From contig CM026424.1 in assembly GCA_014871385.1 (NCBI GenBank), positions 18,323,357 to 18,387,356 on the forward strand: a DNA stretch of 64,000 bases, given 5' to 3'. How positions within the stretch are numbered: position 1 is the first letter of the stretch; every line of letters starts with the position of its first letter. The DNA comes from Ceratodon purpureus (lineage: Eukaryota > Streptophyta > Bryopsida > Pseudoditrichales > Ditrichaceae). The notes beneath the pieces are model-generated. The model did no database searches. It saw only the letters and a list, made by a program, of their open reading frames with translations, and was not told where the DNA came from. Below, in pieces: positions 13,937 to 26,522 of this stretch. The position numbers were made by a program, and so were the translations under genes.

Positions 13937-16790
13937 CTTTTGGTGGAGGTGTTGGAGCGATGGCGAAGGCGAAGCCGCGGCTGGGCTCCTTCCAGTAGCG
14001 GGCGCTGGCTTTCTCCGACTGAGGGGAGTTGAGCCACACAACGCTGGTTGAAGTTGTTCACACCCGATCCGTTTCTCGGAAGCACTAGCAGGCCGAGGAG
14101 GAGGAATCCAGCCGCGATGGCGAAGGCTCTAGCGGGAGCTCCAAGGAATTTTCGATGGCTGGCTCGGTGAGCGGAGGCTCTAGGTCTGGCGCGGGGGGTG
14201 GTGACCCTGATTGCCAGGAGGTGATCAACCTCTTTGACTCCCATGCCAAAGCAAGACCCGCTGCAGTGAAGAAGAAGAGGAAGAATGTTGGGCACCGCCG
14301 ATACTAGAGTTCGTGGGCAGTGAAGTATCCCTAAGCGGAGCAGATGCCATGTGAGTAGGACAACGTGGAGACTGTGCACTGTTCAATTTGCACAAAGGTG
14401 AACGGGGCCCCGAAAATTCTGATTGCCAAGGGTGATAATCTCGCCAAGCACCAAGGGTGGAAGAAGGCGAAATCTGATCTGCCTGATGGAACCAAGGAGG
14501 GGGAGTGGCGATGGGATTGAAGCTCGAAGCATTGCCGTGCTGAGCGGGTCTATGCCTCCACATCCGTAGACTCAGTTCTCAAACTTGTCACTGAGGGAAC
14601 TGTGAACACCTCAACAGACCACGAGAAGCACATTCAGTTTGCGGTGCTCTTCCACCTGCTTGCTAATGGCAGGCCAATGGTGGAATTTGAATCCATGCAT
14701 GAGCTCTTCCACTTTGTTGGAGTAAGGAGGCTTCCTTGGAAGCACTGGTCCGCTTCAAGTGGTTGGCAAATGGCTGAGTCTCTCCATGAGATAGTTATGT
14801 CCGCATCCAAGCAAGTTCTTTCGAATTCCAAGTTTTTTTCACTCTCCTCTGATGAAGTTACCACAGTGGACAATCAGGTTTGGATCTCCATACACGCCTA
14901 TGTTGTGGAGAGCTGGGTTTGGGTTCCTGATCTTTTGTCCCTTGAGCGTGTGGTTGAGGGCTGGGGTGCTCTTAATCTGACCCGCATTATCACTGAGGCC
15001 ATGTCTGCTGGCGGTTTGTCTCAGTCCCACATCCGGTCTGGTTTGATGTCTTTCAGTGCTGATGGTGCTTCTACGTTTTAGGGGAGGAGATCGGGGGTCA
15101 CCATGCAGCTGCAGCAGTTGCATGCACCGCATGTGATTGGGATGCACTGTGTGGCCACCGAACTAATCTTGTTATTGCATGCTTGTCTAAGGTCGCCTCT
15201 ATCCAGCGTATTAAGTCGCTCCTGCAGTCTTTGCATTTTTTTTCTCGAAGTCCCCCAAGCGTCACCTTGAGTTCACCAAACTGTCTAAGCTCTTGCAAAC
15301 CAAAGGAATGAAAATTCTTTGGAAAGTGAAGACAAGGTGGATTTTAATGCTCAGCCCTCTCAAACGGGTACTCTCTGAGTACCGCACCTTGGTTGTCAAG
15401 ATGTATTTAGACATGCACGCTGCGGCACTTGTGCCCTCGATCAAGACCAATTTTGAGGCGCTGGTTGACATTGAGATCCTTCTTTCTCTTGCATGTTTTG
15501 TACCACTGGTAGAGTCTGTGAAAAATCTCATTGTCTTTGCTCAGAGTCCCAATGTCTATGTCTGTGACTTTACAAGGGCGTTGCAGCCTTGCTGCAATGA
15601 CATTGACAGTTTGTATCGAGCTGAGGAAACTGCGTTTAAGTCAGACGCGTTTTCTCATTTTACCTCAATCTGTGACATGACGCATGATAGCATCAAGTTG
15701 AGATGGCAACCAGACATGAACGGAGGTGATGACCTATTAGTGTTTGAGGGCCACTTGCAAACTCTCGCTGGAGCCCACCTTAATGCCACTGTCCGGGCTG
15801 ATGGAGGCCGCTCTAGTGTCTACGTGATCCCCTCCATGTGGGAGCTTGTGAAGTCCAGTGTAAAACGGGATGTGAAATGTATGTGGCGAACTCAGAATCT
15901 CCAGTAGTTTGGCACCGCAACTTAATGCTACCATGCGTCATGATCCTTGTTTTTGTAATCTGTTTTTGCTGAATGCTTCTTGCCAGATCCTAGTACCGCA
16001 CCTTGTGTTGCTAATGTGTGTGTCTTTGTTGCCTGTTTAGTGGCCGCGGATCTCATAATCTCATAGCTCCATGACCTATTTCCGGCCAACCATGTGCTGA
16101 ATGCTTTGAGCATTGTGTACCCTCATTTCTGGCTGCTTGAGAATGAGCCGCATCTGCACCTCAATCAGCACATTTCGGTGATTACATCCACCTTCTGTAA
16201 CCCAAAACAATGCTACATGGGAGAGGCCTCTTCCTAGGCCAACGATGTTTTGTCCGCATCTCCTCTTGATGCACAGTTGGGGCTCTTCAAGCTGGCCATG
16301 GAAAACAATAGTGCTGCGGCACTAGCCCCATTTGACATGCACCTCAATCCACTAACAAAGCTCTGGCGAAAACTTAGTCAATCCACCATTCTGATTAAGT
16401 CAAGTTTTCTTGAATTTTCAAGCTGGCTGACAGAGCCATAAGAGCTACGGGTGTTGGTTGTTAGCATCTGTCTGCTCGGTTTTGGTAGGTGACGTGTGAG
16501 CTTATTGTGTGCTGGTTACTGTATGCCTTTCTCTTGTAACTATGAACATTAATTCTTTTTTTTTGTAACCTCGGTGTCTGCAGGTTCTTGGGAGTGTCGA
16601 GGATGAGCGCCTTTTCAGCACAGTGGCCTTTGTCAAGGGCCGGCTTCGAAACAGACTTACAGACCACCTTCGTCTTGTTGTTCGCATGTTTGCTCAGAAG
16701 CATTACACTTTGCAAACCATGCCATTAGAAGAAGCAATCAGTGTTTGGCACAAGGCCGTGAAGACCAAACGTTACGCTGTGCATGCTTAG
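13937..16790 (+). pseudogene. hAT-superfamily transposase relic (BED finger, catalytic core, dimerisation tail)
   Basis: Pieces of one hAT transposase occur in order but in several frames. A BED-type zinc finger lies at about 14370-14460 (VHCSICTKVNG then KGDNLAKHQGWKKA). The core is at 14602-15081 with LMSFSADGASTF, matching the conserved 'xxSDGAS' segment. A continuation at 15293-15907 has GMKILWKVKTRWI and RVLSEYRTLVVKM. A further piece is at 16250-16441. The C-terminal hAT dimerisation region is at 16583-16790 (LGSVEDERLFSTVAFVKGRL, RNRLTDHLRLVVRM). Stops and frameshifts separate the parts, so it is dead unless a few gaps are introns; a good acceptor (GTCTGCAG) precedes the last piece. 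I did not find convincing terminal repeats or an 8-bp duplication. Confidence 0.8.
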
Positions 16791-17674
16791 TTTTCCATGT
16801 AGTTTAAGACTTTCAGTATTTGATAAGTTTTCCCTCGTTTTTATCACTGTTCTTAGCATTTAGGCTTACCCTCTTGTTCCTTGAAGTTGAAAACTTTAAT
16901 AAAATCAAGGTTTCCTATCCTGTTGCATTGTCCCATGTGTCTTGCTCATTTTGCTTTTATGAAGTTAGTGAAAAAAAATAAAAACTTGACTGTGCTTCAG
17001 TTTGCTTTTTTCAAGTTAACTCAACCATAAAAATTTGTTCCAAGTCTGATATGGTTTTTTCAATCTCAAATTTAACCAAAAGATATAAAAGTTAATCAAT
17101 CGAAGTGTGATTGTGTTTTTATAAACTTAAACATAAAAAAGTAAAAAGAATGTAAAAGGTAAAGCAAAAGTCGCTAAAAGTGAAATTCGAAATTTAAAAA
17201 AAGAAAAGAAAAAAAAGAAATGGAAAATGTAAATAGCCAGAATGCTTCATCCTACAATGCTAAAATCGTAAAAATTCGCTCATTGGTTCTCCCCTTTAGC
17301 TCCTAATCCTACTCTCTCTGGTCTATTAGTAGCACTATTTAGATGTGTAGATTAATTATGTAGCGTCATCAAATGCTACTCAGTTCATCCACTTCGCACA
17401 GCTGGCTACCCACGGCCACTGGTCCTCGTTTTTCCACCTCCCCAAAATAGTTAAAAAAAAACGCTGTATGTAACTAATGCTTGTTCATTACTTTTTGAAA
17501 ACTATTGATATAATAATGTCTATGAAGTTGGTTGGTCAGCATACAAATTCCAAAAATTTGTATTGAACTAAACGATATCAGTGATATCTACTCAACACCT
17601 TAAAACCTAAAAAGCTTCATTGTGATGAAAAATTGAAGAGGCAAAAGTATCATATGATCTAGTACGGTAGCACC
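16791..17674. other. Intergenic, AT-rich, nothing recognised
   Basis: Poly-A-rich tracts near 16970 and 17150-17230; no gene seen. Confidence 0.5.
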
Positions 17675-18050
17675 ATGGTTGGTTGGTTTGTCTCAAAAAG
17701 TTAAAAAATAAAAAATAAGTATTCAAAAGATAGAAAGCATGATAAATTATTTTAAGTAAAATCTGACCATTCCTTAGCTATTTCTCACCCTCCATGGAAA
17801 AACCAACCTGGTTCAAAATAGAAATTTGGGATTCTATCATCAAAATTGTAGTCTACTAGTAGAATTGAATTTCTAAATGATTTAGCAAAAAAATTCAAAA
17901 TTCTATTTTAAACTAGTTTGATTTTTCCATGGAGGGTGAGATTTGAGGTTATTTTTGTACCATTTTTTTTATAAAACGTGAAAATCAATAACATTACTTT
18001 TTGAGAAACAAACCTTAACTTTTCAAAAAGAAATAAATGTTTGTTCAAAA
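17675..18050. mobile_element. Foldback / MITE-like inverted repeat
   Basis: The best-matched arm segments are CTCACCCTCCATGGAAAAA at about 17785-17803 and its reverse complement TTTTTCCATGGAGGGTGAG at about 17923-17941. Similarity continues inward (TTCAAAATAGAA against TTCTATTTTAAA). It also continues outward for roughly 100 bp: TTGTCTCAAAAAGT at about 17688 pairs with ACTTTTTGAGAAACAA at about 17996. Total span is about 375 bp with no coding capacity. The exact ends and target duplication are not resolved. Confidence 0.6.
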
Positions 18051-20587
18051 CTGCACGAACCCTATGCTGCGACAGTGTGGGTCGGATAAGCTGTTAAGGG
18101 TTAACACACAAATATAGTGATTCAAAAGAGTTCAACAACATGCTTCACCTCCAGGCTCCTCGCTCCGGTCGGCTAAAGACCCATTTGTATTTTAGCCTCC
18201 TTTTCCTTTTCTTCCAATGAAAAAAACTTTCATTGATGTGCCAAAACAAACAAGAGGAAAAAAAAAAAAAAAAAGTTTTACAACTGGCATGACAGTAATG
18301 GCAGTCAGATTGCAAGTACCCACAGGATTCTATAAGGTGAGAAATGCCCACAAGAGTTATATTCTTATCTGAAAAATAACCCTGAAATAAATTGAAAAAC
18401 TCACATTTAGGCTGTTCTATTTCTGAATTATATCTCAACACCTGCCCCTCATATCCGGGCCATAACCCCTCCCTACCTGCATTCATTCCCCATATAAAGC
18501 CAATCTTTACTGTTATCATTTTCTGCAACACTAGATAAGTGGGTTTATTTAGTGCAGGCATTACCCATTCACCATAAGTGCATCCAACATGGGTATCCAA
18601 GTCATGATTCTAAAATCCAAGTTCCTAATATCTCAATATTTTCAAGAATATTACCCATTGGTTCATATTTTTATTATTTTGGAGGATATCCAATATACCC
18701 CTTTTTAGTTATGGTAGCCTGGCAGTGGCCACTTGCACAGTAACCTCATTGGCTCATGGTCCTTTTCCCGGTACTTTTAAATAGTTCCTTTTGCCCATCA
18801 ATCAGACTGGAAGTCATCTTGTTTGCCTCAGAAGAAATGAAAAACTAGAGACTCACTCACAGGTCATAAGTTAGGCAGATATGCCAAAAAATAAAACTAA
18901 TAAAAAATTAAGAGAAAAGTTAGGCAATGGTTGGTCTCCAACTTGACTGTGCTCAAATTTAGACCCAGGTGTTTGTGTCAAAAAAGTGAAAATAAAAAAT
19001 GAAAATCTAGACTCAGGGTCTAGATTTCGTATCCGGGCTTCAAAGAGGTCCACCTACAACACAAATTCACTATCAAGTCAGACCTGCAGGTAATCAAACC
19101 AGGTCACCCAACTGCAACCTAACTCAACCAAATCACCGGTTGAAATTCCTTGTTTTAGGCTAAAATCTAAACAAAAGTTGAGATACTTAGGTCATACACA
19201 GATGGTACTCATGTAATGTCCTGATGAATTGTTGTTTTAAACCGGTTGTTTTTTCAAAATATAGGATATTTACTGATCTCAACTTAACCTGGAAGTACGC
19301 CAATGTAATGTAAATCTCCCAGCCCTCACTGATTACAAGCCCTGACCCAATGATACAGCCCAACCTATTGACCAACCACGACTTCCCTTGTCACTATTCC
19401 TGCAAATCATTCAGTGACCCCATGCAAACCCAGAGAATAATATTTCAATAATCAATCACTTGACGGTGTCATGAACACCCACAGCACTCATGAACCACTG
19501 TGGTGAACTCCAACTTACCCACCTAACCTCAACCATAATCACTCCAATCAGTAAAAAAACTCTCCTCTCCCTCCACAAAATTACAACCATCTTTTCCTTT
19601 TTTCTGTTGAGGCACACAAATTACTTCCTGCAACCCACAACAAAGCTAACAAATTGCTTTCGGCAACCCATCGCCGGAGAATTTTCCATCCGGTAGAGTT
19701 GAGATTTTACAACTGGGATCAAACCACCAACCCCTTGGTATCCCCGACAATTCCCAACGAATACCTCCCTCCATCATCTGCTAGCTTAAGGTCATTCCCG
19801 ATCAAAATTTCAACCATCTTCATAACACCAAAAAACTCATCTAAATCCAAAAAAAAAAAACTTCAAAACACAGATAACACTGCAAAAACTTAAAAAACAT
19901 ATAGATAAAAAAACTCATAGACAACTCTGCAGTAAATGGAATTCCGTACACAACAGTTGAACCGCGTCAAATTCTACGTAGGAAAGATTCATAGATTATA
20001 CTCCAAAAACCAGATCTACCAAAAGCGGGACCAAATCTACGGATATAAGAAAAAGGCGAGATTAGAATGTCCAGCTCCAGAAATTCGGAGCAGAAAGTAT
20101 GAATGAGTGCAGGTAGCAACGGATCGCTACAGCTCGCTCGCCATGGATAGAATCAAAACACGGAGCATCGTTGTTGTGTTCAGCTACAGGATCTGAGCTC
20201 CAGATGATGAGATGATGATGCAATCGATGGTGGAGTCGCAACAACTATGGTGGAACTTATATCAGGAGTGATCTGAGCATGGAGCTTGTATGTGTACATG
20301 TTTTGTGTATGTGTGTAGTTTTGTTGTAGTTTTGTGTGTATGTGTGTGTCTGTGAGGAAGATGTCTGTTTGAGTGCCGTGGATGTGTACCTGATCCATAG
20401 AATATAAGTTGTCTGCATATCACCATTATTGTTCCTCATTTGTGTGAGCTCAGTGATGGTTGTTTTTGTGTAGTTTTTATAGTTTTTGTGGAGTTTTCAC
20501 ATTTTTGTGTAGTGGTGGGCTCTTCAGTGGATGATTGCTAGTGATGGAGACATTGGTATTTGAGCTAGTTGGGAGGTTTGTGGAGGT
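18051..20587. other. Intergenic, nothing recognised
   Basis: Includes a poly-A run at about 18258-18274 and a TG-rich patch at about 20290-20350. No gene is supported. The last few hundred bases are the probable promoter region of the next gene. Confidence 0.45.
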
Positions 20588-20622
20588 GTGATAGGAGTTT
20601 GGAGTTTTGAGTTTGGAGTTTG
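20588..20622 (+). repeat. GGAGTTT-type purine-rich microsatellite upstream of the 7TM gene
   Basis: About four imperfect copies of GGAGTTT(G/T) in a row, about 160-190 bp before the start codon of the seven-transmembrane gene. It lies in its likely promoter or 5' UTR. A regulatory role is not shown. Confidence 0.45.
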
Positions 20623-20776
20623 GAGCCATAGCCGGGATCTTTTGGGAGCTATGTGGGTAGGTTTGAGGTGAGGGAGTTGCTAGAGGTGGGGGTTTGTGTT
20701 TTGGGGGAGAAGTATGTGGAGGAGGGTGTAGTGTTGGGCAGTGGGGTGTGGAGTGAGAGGGAGTGAGCAGGAGGCG

Positions 20777-23700
20777 ATGGACGCGGCCATCAATCATGTG
20801 CAGAGGCCTGTGGTGATCGCCAGCCTGAGCGAGTGGGAGGAGTCGTACAGGCCGCTGCCTTACCTCTTCTTTGGCCTCTTGATCACATGGACGGTGTTGG
20901 TGTTTATGTGGACGCTCAACACCTGGAGCAAGCGGCGATGGCAGGTACTAAGCAACCGACGGATTACTCACCGAGCTGAAACATAGCCCATCTTGTCCAA
21001 CATTCGATCGTGGTGTCAAACATCCAAAGCACTTTACCCATCTAGACCCAGCTGAACTATTTCGTTTAGCATCATAAGAGAGTTGAGCAATGGAATCTTT
21101 GGCAAGCTCCCCGCTAGCGAAGAACAAGGATCGGTAGAAAGCTCTCCTGATGAGAGGAAGTGCTTGCAAGCCGAGGCAGATTAGTTTCCATTTCGTTTTC
21201 GTTGCCAACCTAGTACTGGTTCTTTCAAATGGCCATAGAACTCTTTTTTGTGGTCATTGTAGTATTGGTAGCTCTGGAGTTCGACCTCATCGTCAAACGA
21301 AACGTCTTATCAATCAGCCGACAAGAATGAGTAGAACCTTCGAGAGTCGGGGCGGTTTTGGATGACATTGAGGTGATAGAGAGCTGGGAATTCTTGAGTA
21401 ACCTAGTGAGTAGACGGGACTTGAAGGGGTTTGATCTTTGATAACACGGTGGGTTGTTTGGAATTGCAGACGAGTAATCTGCAATGGATGTTAACTGCTG
21501 TTCCAGTGCTCAAGTCGCTTGTTCTCGGTCTCTCCTTCGTCTTCTGGTACATTCTTCAGCACTAACTTTGGCTTAAGACGTTTTGAAGGTCGCTGGGTTT
21601 GGAGTTTTTGATAGGGTGTGATCCTCGTATCAATGCTGGTGATTCGCCACTAGGCTTGTTAGTTTTGATTCGACTGGTGTGGATGTATTGCAGTTGGATT
21701 GATAGTGTTCTTAGGGTAGCAGGGAATGCTGTTCTGAGTTTCTATGAGCAGAGGTGGAAGTGGATATTTGATCTGAGTAATCTGATGAAGTGGGTTCTAG
21801 AGAGAGAGAGAGAGGGAGTCTTAGATCACTGATTTCGGCCCAATATTTTTTTTTCTGAATTGTGTGTGTTCTGCTGTAGGTATTCGTGCCTGAATTTGAG
21901 CACCTGCTCATTTTGGGTTGCCTTCGGAGTCTTCGTGTCGCGGATCTTCTTCGAGACTGCTTGCTTTATTGCTTTCCTCTTGATTGCCCATGGCTACTGT
22001 GTTATGCACGAGCAGCTCTCTGTGTCGGAACGTCGCGGCATTGCTGGTCTAGCCTCGCTCCTGTACCTGACCCTCACCGGCTACAAGGCTGCAGTTCCTC
22101 AGTTCGCCGTGAGTATTTCCGTCCTTTCCATTTTCTTGCCTGTGTTCCATTGTCGACTAGAGAGGGACGTGGATTTGCTCGGTCACGCTGAATGATGATA
22201 TCGTAAGATTTAGGGCAGGGGAGTTGTTTGTTTGGTTCCAAACTCCTCGAAGTTGATATGTAGACGCTTTATCCTTCGGCTGTGCAGGTTCTGGTGGTAC
22301 TAATTTATGCGTTGCTACTATACGTCATTATGATTCACATCGCTCGCAACCTTTCAATGCTCAAGGAACAGTTGCAGCAGATTCAAGACGAAGGCGTTCA
22401 CATGATGCACACTGCTGTATACACGAAGTATACTATGTTCAAGTAAGTGATTGTTTACTTATTGTTTGATAGCAGGGGGTAAAACTGTTCATCAGATTAT
22501 TTTAAATCCTTGGTAAATATCATTCCTCCCTTCAGAGTACAGCGTTGCTGACCGCAGAGCTCTTCCTTTCTCTTGCTGCTGCAGGAAGTTTCAGCGTGCA
22601 ATGCTGATGATAGTTGTTGCCGAAATCTTGGTAAGTAATTGTTCTCTCGCCCTTGACCTGACATCTTTTTCGTGTTCGCTCACAATCTGTGGTTACCAGT
22701 AGCAGCTAGTGACCTGAATGTGGGACATAATTTCTTGACGAACGTCTTATTAAGCGTCATTATTTGGGACACTGCTTATTCTTGTAATGCCTTCCTGTTT
22801 CAAAGCTTGGTCTTCGTCTTCGTAATGTGACTACGAAGGAAATGGGATACGCAATATTGGTGGTTTGAGGTCCGAGGAATGAGATTTGACGTTTAGGGAA
22901 CCTTGTCATGGGCAGATGCATGCACGGGCGGATGGCTTGGCCAGTGAGTACTGGGTTCGCCTACTCGTTCGAGAGTTTACAGAGATTGGCATCTTCTTCT
23001 ACATTGGGTTAGTATTCACCTCGATAACATCTATTTTGGTCGAACTTAGTCGACTGTGAAGCCTTTTATTTGCCAGATGATCTGCAAAGCAGTTAACAAG
23101 ATGACCAGATAATAGTATTTTGTTTCTCTTCCTCTTCCCCATCTTTAGAAATTTCAATTCTTCTCTTTCCCATGTCCTCCTGTTCTGCAGTAATAGTTGG
23201 CAACTGATTCTAGAATAACCCTTCATTTGCAGATGGACCTTTAGATCGAGAGAGATGACCCCATTTTTCACCGTTATTCCAACTCTACATCCTTCTGGTC
23301 AACGTATCTTGCCACCTATTTACAGTGTGGTAAGGCTCTTTAACCGCACTTATTGCACGTTTATAAAGTTAATTTCATGATCTCACTTGACTTCGTCAAG
23401 TACAGTGTGAGTACAACAGGCTAAAGTCTCTAGTCATGACCTTTGCAGGAAATTAATGAAAAGCAGTTCAACAACTTGGATCATAAAGAGTGGCACATTG
23501 GAGTGGTGAGCCTCCCCTCATTATTTTTCGTGTCCCAATCAACTAAGTTTGCTTTCCCTCTTCCATTTGGAGTTTATCCTATTTTCATAATACAGTGATT
23601 TAAGATATCTTGCTTTCTGGGAATTCCCACATTGTAGGTTGAGATAGATTGCTGCATTCTGTGCAGTAAAGCCCAATCCTGGATTAAAGAGGTTTAATCC

Positions 23701-24345
23701 CAGAGACCTTGTGATAGGGCTTCCATACAACCTCACTGATTGTTTGTGGTTGAGTAGGGAATATTTGTACCTTGAGAAGTATCTGATGGTTCTTATTGCA
23801 TCTTGCAGCCCACCTCGATCTCCACAAATGATGGTACACACGGACCGGTGTTAGTGATAGTGCAGAATCCAGGCATGTCTGACTTTGCATTTAATGACGA
23901 GTTTGTCAAGGAGCCCAAAAAGCTAGAGGGTGCCTTCAGCATCTCTTCCAACTTTCAACAGACGACATTTCCCTCCCATTCATCAGGGACGACCCTCATG
24001 CGGGCCGAGTCATCTTCAGCTTTAATCGACCACGACGGATTGCAGCTCCGGCTACGAAGTTCTGGGGATCTCTTCTCAAGTACAGAATCTGGCAGTCGGA
24101 GAGAAAACCAACTCCCAGGCCCTTTCGAGCGTGCTGTCAAGGAGGGTAGCAGATGCATTGATGGCAAGGAAGACAGGAATGGCATGTTATTCGCGAATGA
24201 GGTGGTGGTAGATGTGAAACCGCTGAAGAGCTTCTCATGTCTTTCGTTTGAGAATTCTTGTGGTGATACACGAACGCTTCATTCAAGATCAAATTCAAAT
24301 ATGAGCTTGCAAGGGTTCGCTCCCCACCTATCGAGTATTGTATGA
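20777..24345 (+). CDS. Seven-transmembrane protein, probable GOST/LUSTR (GPR107-like) family, 485 aa
   Basis: Nine exons with consistent phases: 20777-20944, 21470-21546, 21880-22108, 22288-22442, 22585-22630, 22916-23007, 23233-23329, 23449-23505 and 23809-24345; stop TGA. The first ATG in the coding frame (20777) gives MDAAINHVQRPVVIASLSEW. Hydrophobic helices follow: LPYLFFGLLITWTVLVFMW, VLKSLVLGLSFVFWYSC, FETACFIAFLLIAHGYCVM, IAGLASLLYLTLTGYKAAV, VLVVLIYALLLYVIMIHIA, AMLMIVVAEIL and FTEIGIFFYIGWTF. After them comes a roughly 190-residue Ser-rich, probably cytosolic tail. The FLLIAHGY...LSxxER block resembles the core of GOST/LUSTR proteins, which act in Golgi/endosomal trafficking. The lumenal GOLD-like domain usual for GOST proteins is absent, so either an upstream exon was missed or this is a short subfamily. 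Gene structure is firm; family is likely but not certain. Confidence 0.72.
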
Positions 24346-26095
24346 TTCTAGTCGACCACATGTCACACCCTTTTTGTTCTTACAACAAGCTACTTTGTGA
24401 AAGCATGGTTGCCCATGCGGACAATTAGTATGGTGTAAACTAAGAGCTCTCAATCTGTTCTAGACTATTCGATCTGGAGGCCCATCTTTTCATGGACTAG
24501 GAGAATAAATAGTTGTACGATGTACATATGTAGAGTAGCCCAGCTTTTCTTTGAGTTCCATTTCAACGCGGGGAATTTATGGTAGTATAAATTTTTAGTA
24601 CATCTTTATATGATATTAGAACCTCGTGCGCGGGACTGAACACGCGAAGTGCAGATTCGTGACTAAAAAGTCACGAGTTGTGTGTAAAACCATCTGCTGT
24701 AGAGCTTATTCTGTTCGTGGCTTTCTGCCACTCAGAACAGTTGTACTATACCCATGCATACAAAGTATGCATTGGAAATCAAACCCAGTTCATGAGTACT
24801 TGACTGACTACTTGTAGTCCTCCGCTCAAGTTGCGAATGTTTACTTGAGTCAAAGATCTAGCTGCTGAATTTCAGCCTTAAGTTTTGGTATGTTTGTTCC
24901 GAAAAGCAACAGAACTTTTCTGCTACAGAACCAGTGTTCACGATGTGCCTTGAGCTTCCCTTTTCCAACTTATGCGCTCACAACTATTTGGTGTTTTTTA
25001 AGTGCAGCAGAGTACCTGGTATGGCACGAAGTCCATCAGTCAGCGACCTCAAGACTCAAGCCATCTGACTACTGGAACATGGATTGGACTCTGCCGACCA
25101 AGTTAGCTACTCATTGCACATTCATTCTCTTTGCAGGCAAGAAATCTTCCCCTCTTCCTGCCAGTGGAGTCTTTGTTGTTAGTGTCAATTGTTACTCTTT
25201 TGAAAAATCTAAACACTGGTAACTTAGTGCTCATTTTCAAGCTCGGTGAAGGATAATTGATTCGTGAGATTCCTCGTACTGATGACTTCATATCGTGGGT
25301 CCCTGTTTTGAGCTGTAGTGACCTGAATCGGTGTCGGCACTATGACTTGTCTCTTGAATCATTGTTGCAATTGTTTTGTTTTTTTTCCCTGATTGACTGA
25401 CATTGTTAGACCCCATTGGTACGCTAACCTGGAATCCAGCTCACTCCAGTTACAGGTCCCTCTCCTTGTTTGTCGTCTGAGCCCAGCATCCGCTGATATT
25501 CCTTGAACATGCTTTTGTGAGGCCTTTTGTTGGGTATGGCAGGTGGGCTTTATGTGCAGGAACGGGAACACCTAACTTATCCAGGAAAATGCAACTGGGC
25601 AGTCATATCCTTTTTTTGTATCATGATTCATGACATTCTTCGGGGATAAGATAGAACATGATGATCATCATTTGTGTGTCATGTTTGCTGTTCCCAGGTT
25701 CGATAATTCTTGGTTGAATACTGAATTTTTTCTTTGCCATTAATGTTGTGCACCTGCGTGGTAGTACTCTCCACATACATATCCTGTTGGGGCTGCTTTT
25801 TAGTTTTATTTTCATTTATTTTTATTCTATTAGAAGGGCGGAATTTCGTTGCAAAAAGTAACACGAGATAAAAATGGATACAAAGGGTCCTGTAGCAACC
25901 CAAAAGTGTAATACCAAACAATAGCACCAATATATTGGTTTTATGATATGTAAGAGTATCCTTAAAGTTACCTTGGTATTTAAAAAGTGGTACAAAACTT
26001 TTATTTCATTCTACCATTATTTTTATATTCCAAATAGTTGGGAGGCATTCTAGAAAAGCTTTATAGTTTCTATATGCATGGAAGATACAAAGAGC
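24346..26095. other. 3' UTR of the 7TM gene, then intergenic
   Basis: The first few hundred bases are probably 3' UTR. Small frames at 24626-24817 and 24890-25222 have no recognisable motif. Nothing else seen. Confidence 0.4.
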
Positions 26096-26522
26096 TAAGG
26101 TCGAGGTACCTATAACCGACCAGTTAAGAGATTTGCCACTGAGATTGGAGGTGTATAAGTTGAGGGAGACTTTTCCTTGAAGGGGAAATAGGTTTAAGGA
26201 GGAATGCAACTTTAAATGTCATGTTTACTTCAATATTTAATTTACTGTGAATTTTGAAAGACATTTTTTTTGTAAAACATATAATCTATATGTAGGCCCA
26301 CCTAAAACCGACCACCATGACACCAAAACTTGATCATTCTGCCACTACCAAAATATTCCCATATGATTCCCTTTGGTTCTCTTTCTACCAATCATGCTTG
26401 ATACTTTCTTCTAGATCTCCCAAAATTTTGAATTTGAAAACTGGTCAGAAATGGAGGTCGGAAATGGAAAAGTCTACTGATTAGTTATGGGTACCTGGTC
26501 GGCTATGGGTGTCTCGACCTTA
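26096..26522. mobile_element. MITE-like element with about 28-bp imperfect terminal inverted repeats
   Basis: The left end TAAGGTCGAGGTACC...CGACCAG (26096-26123) is matched in inverted orientation by the right end CTGGTCGG...CTCGACCTTA (26495-26522), roughly three quarters identical. The interior of about 430 bp has no coding capacity. A TAA/TTA flank would fit a Harbinger-like MITE, but the target duplication cannot be separated from the repeat. Confidence 0.55.
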
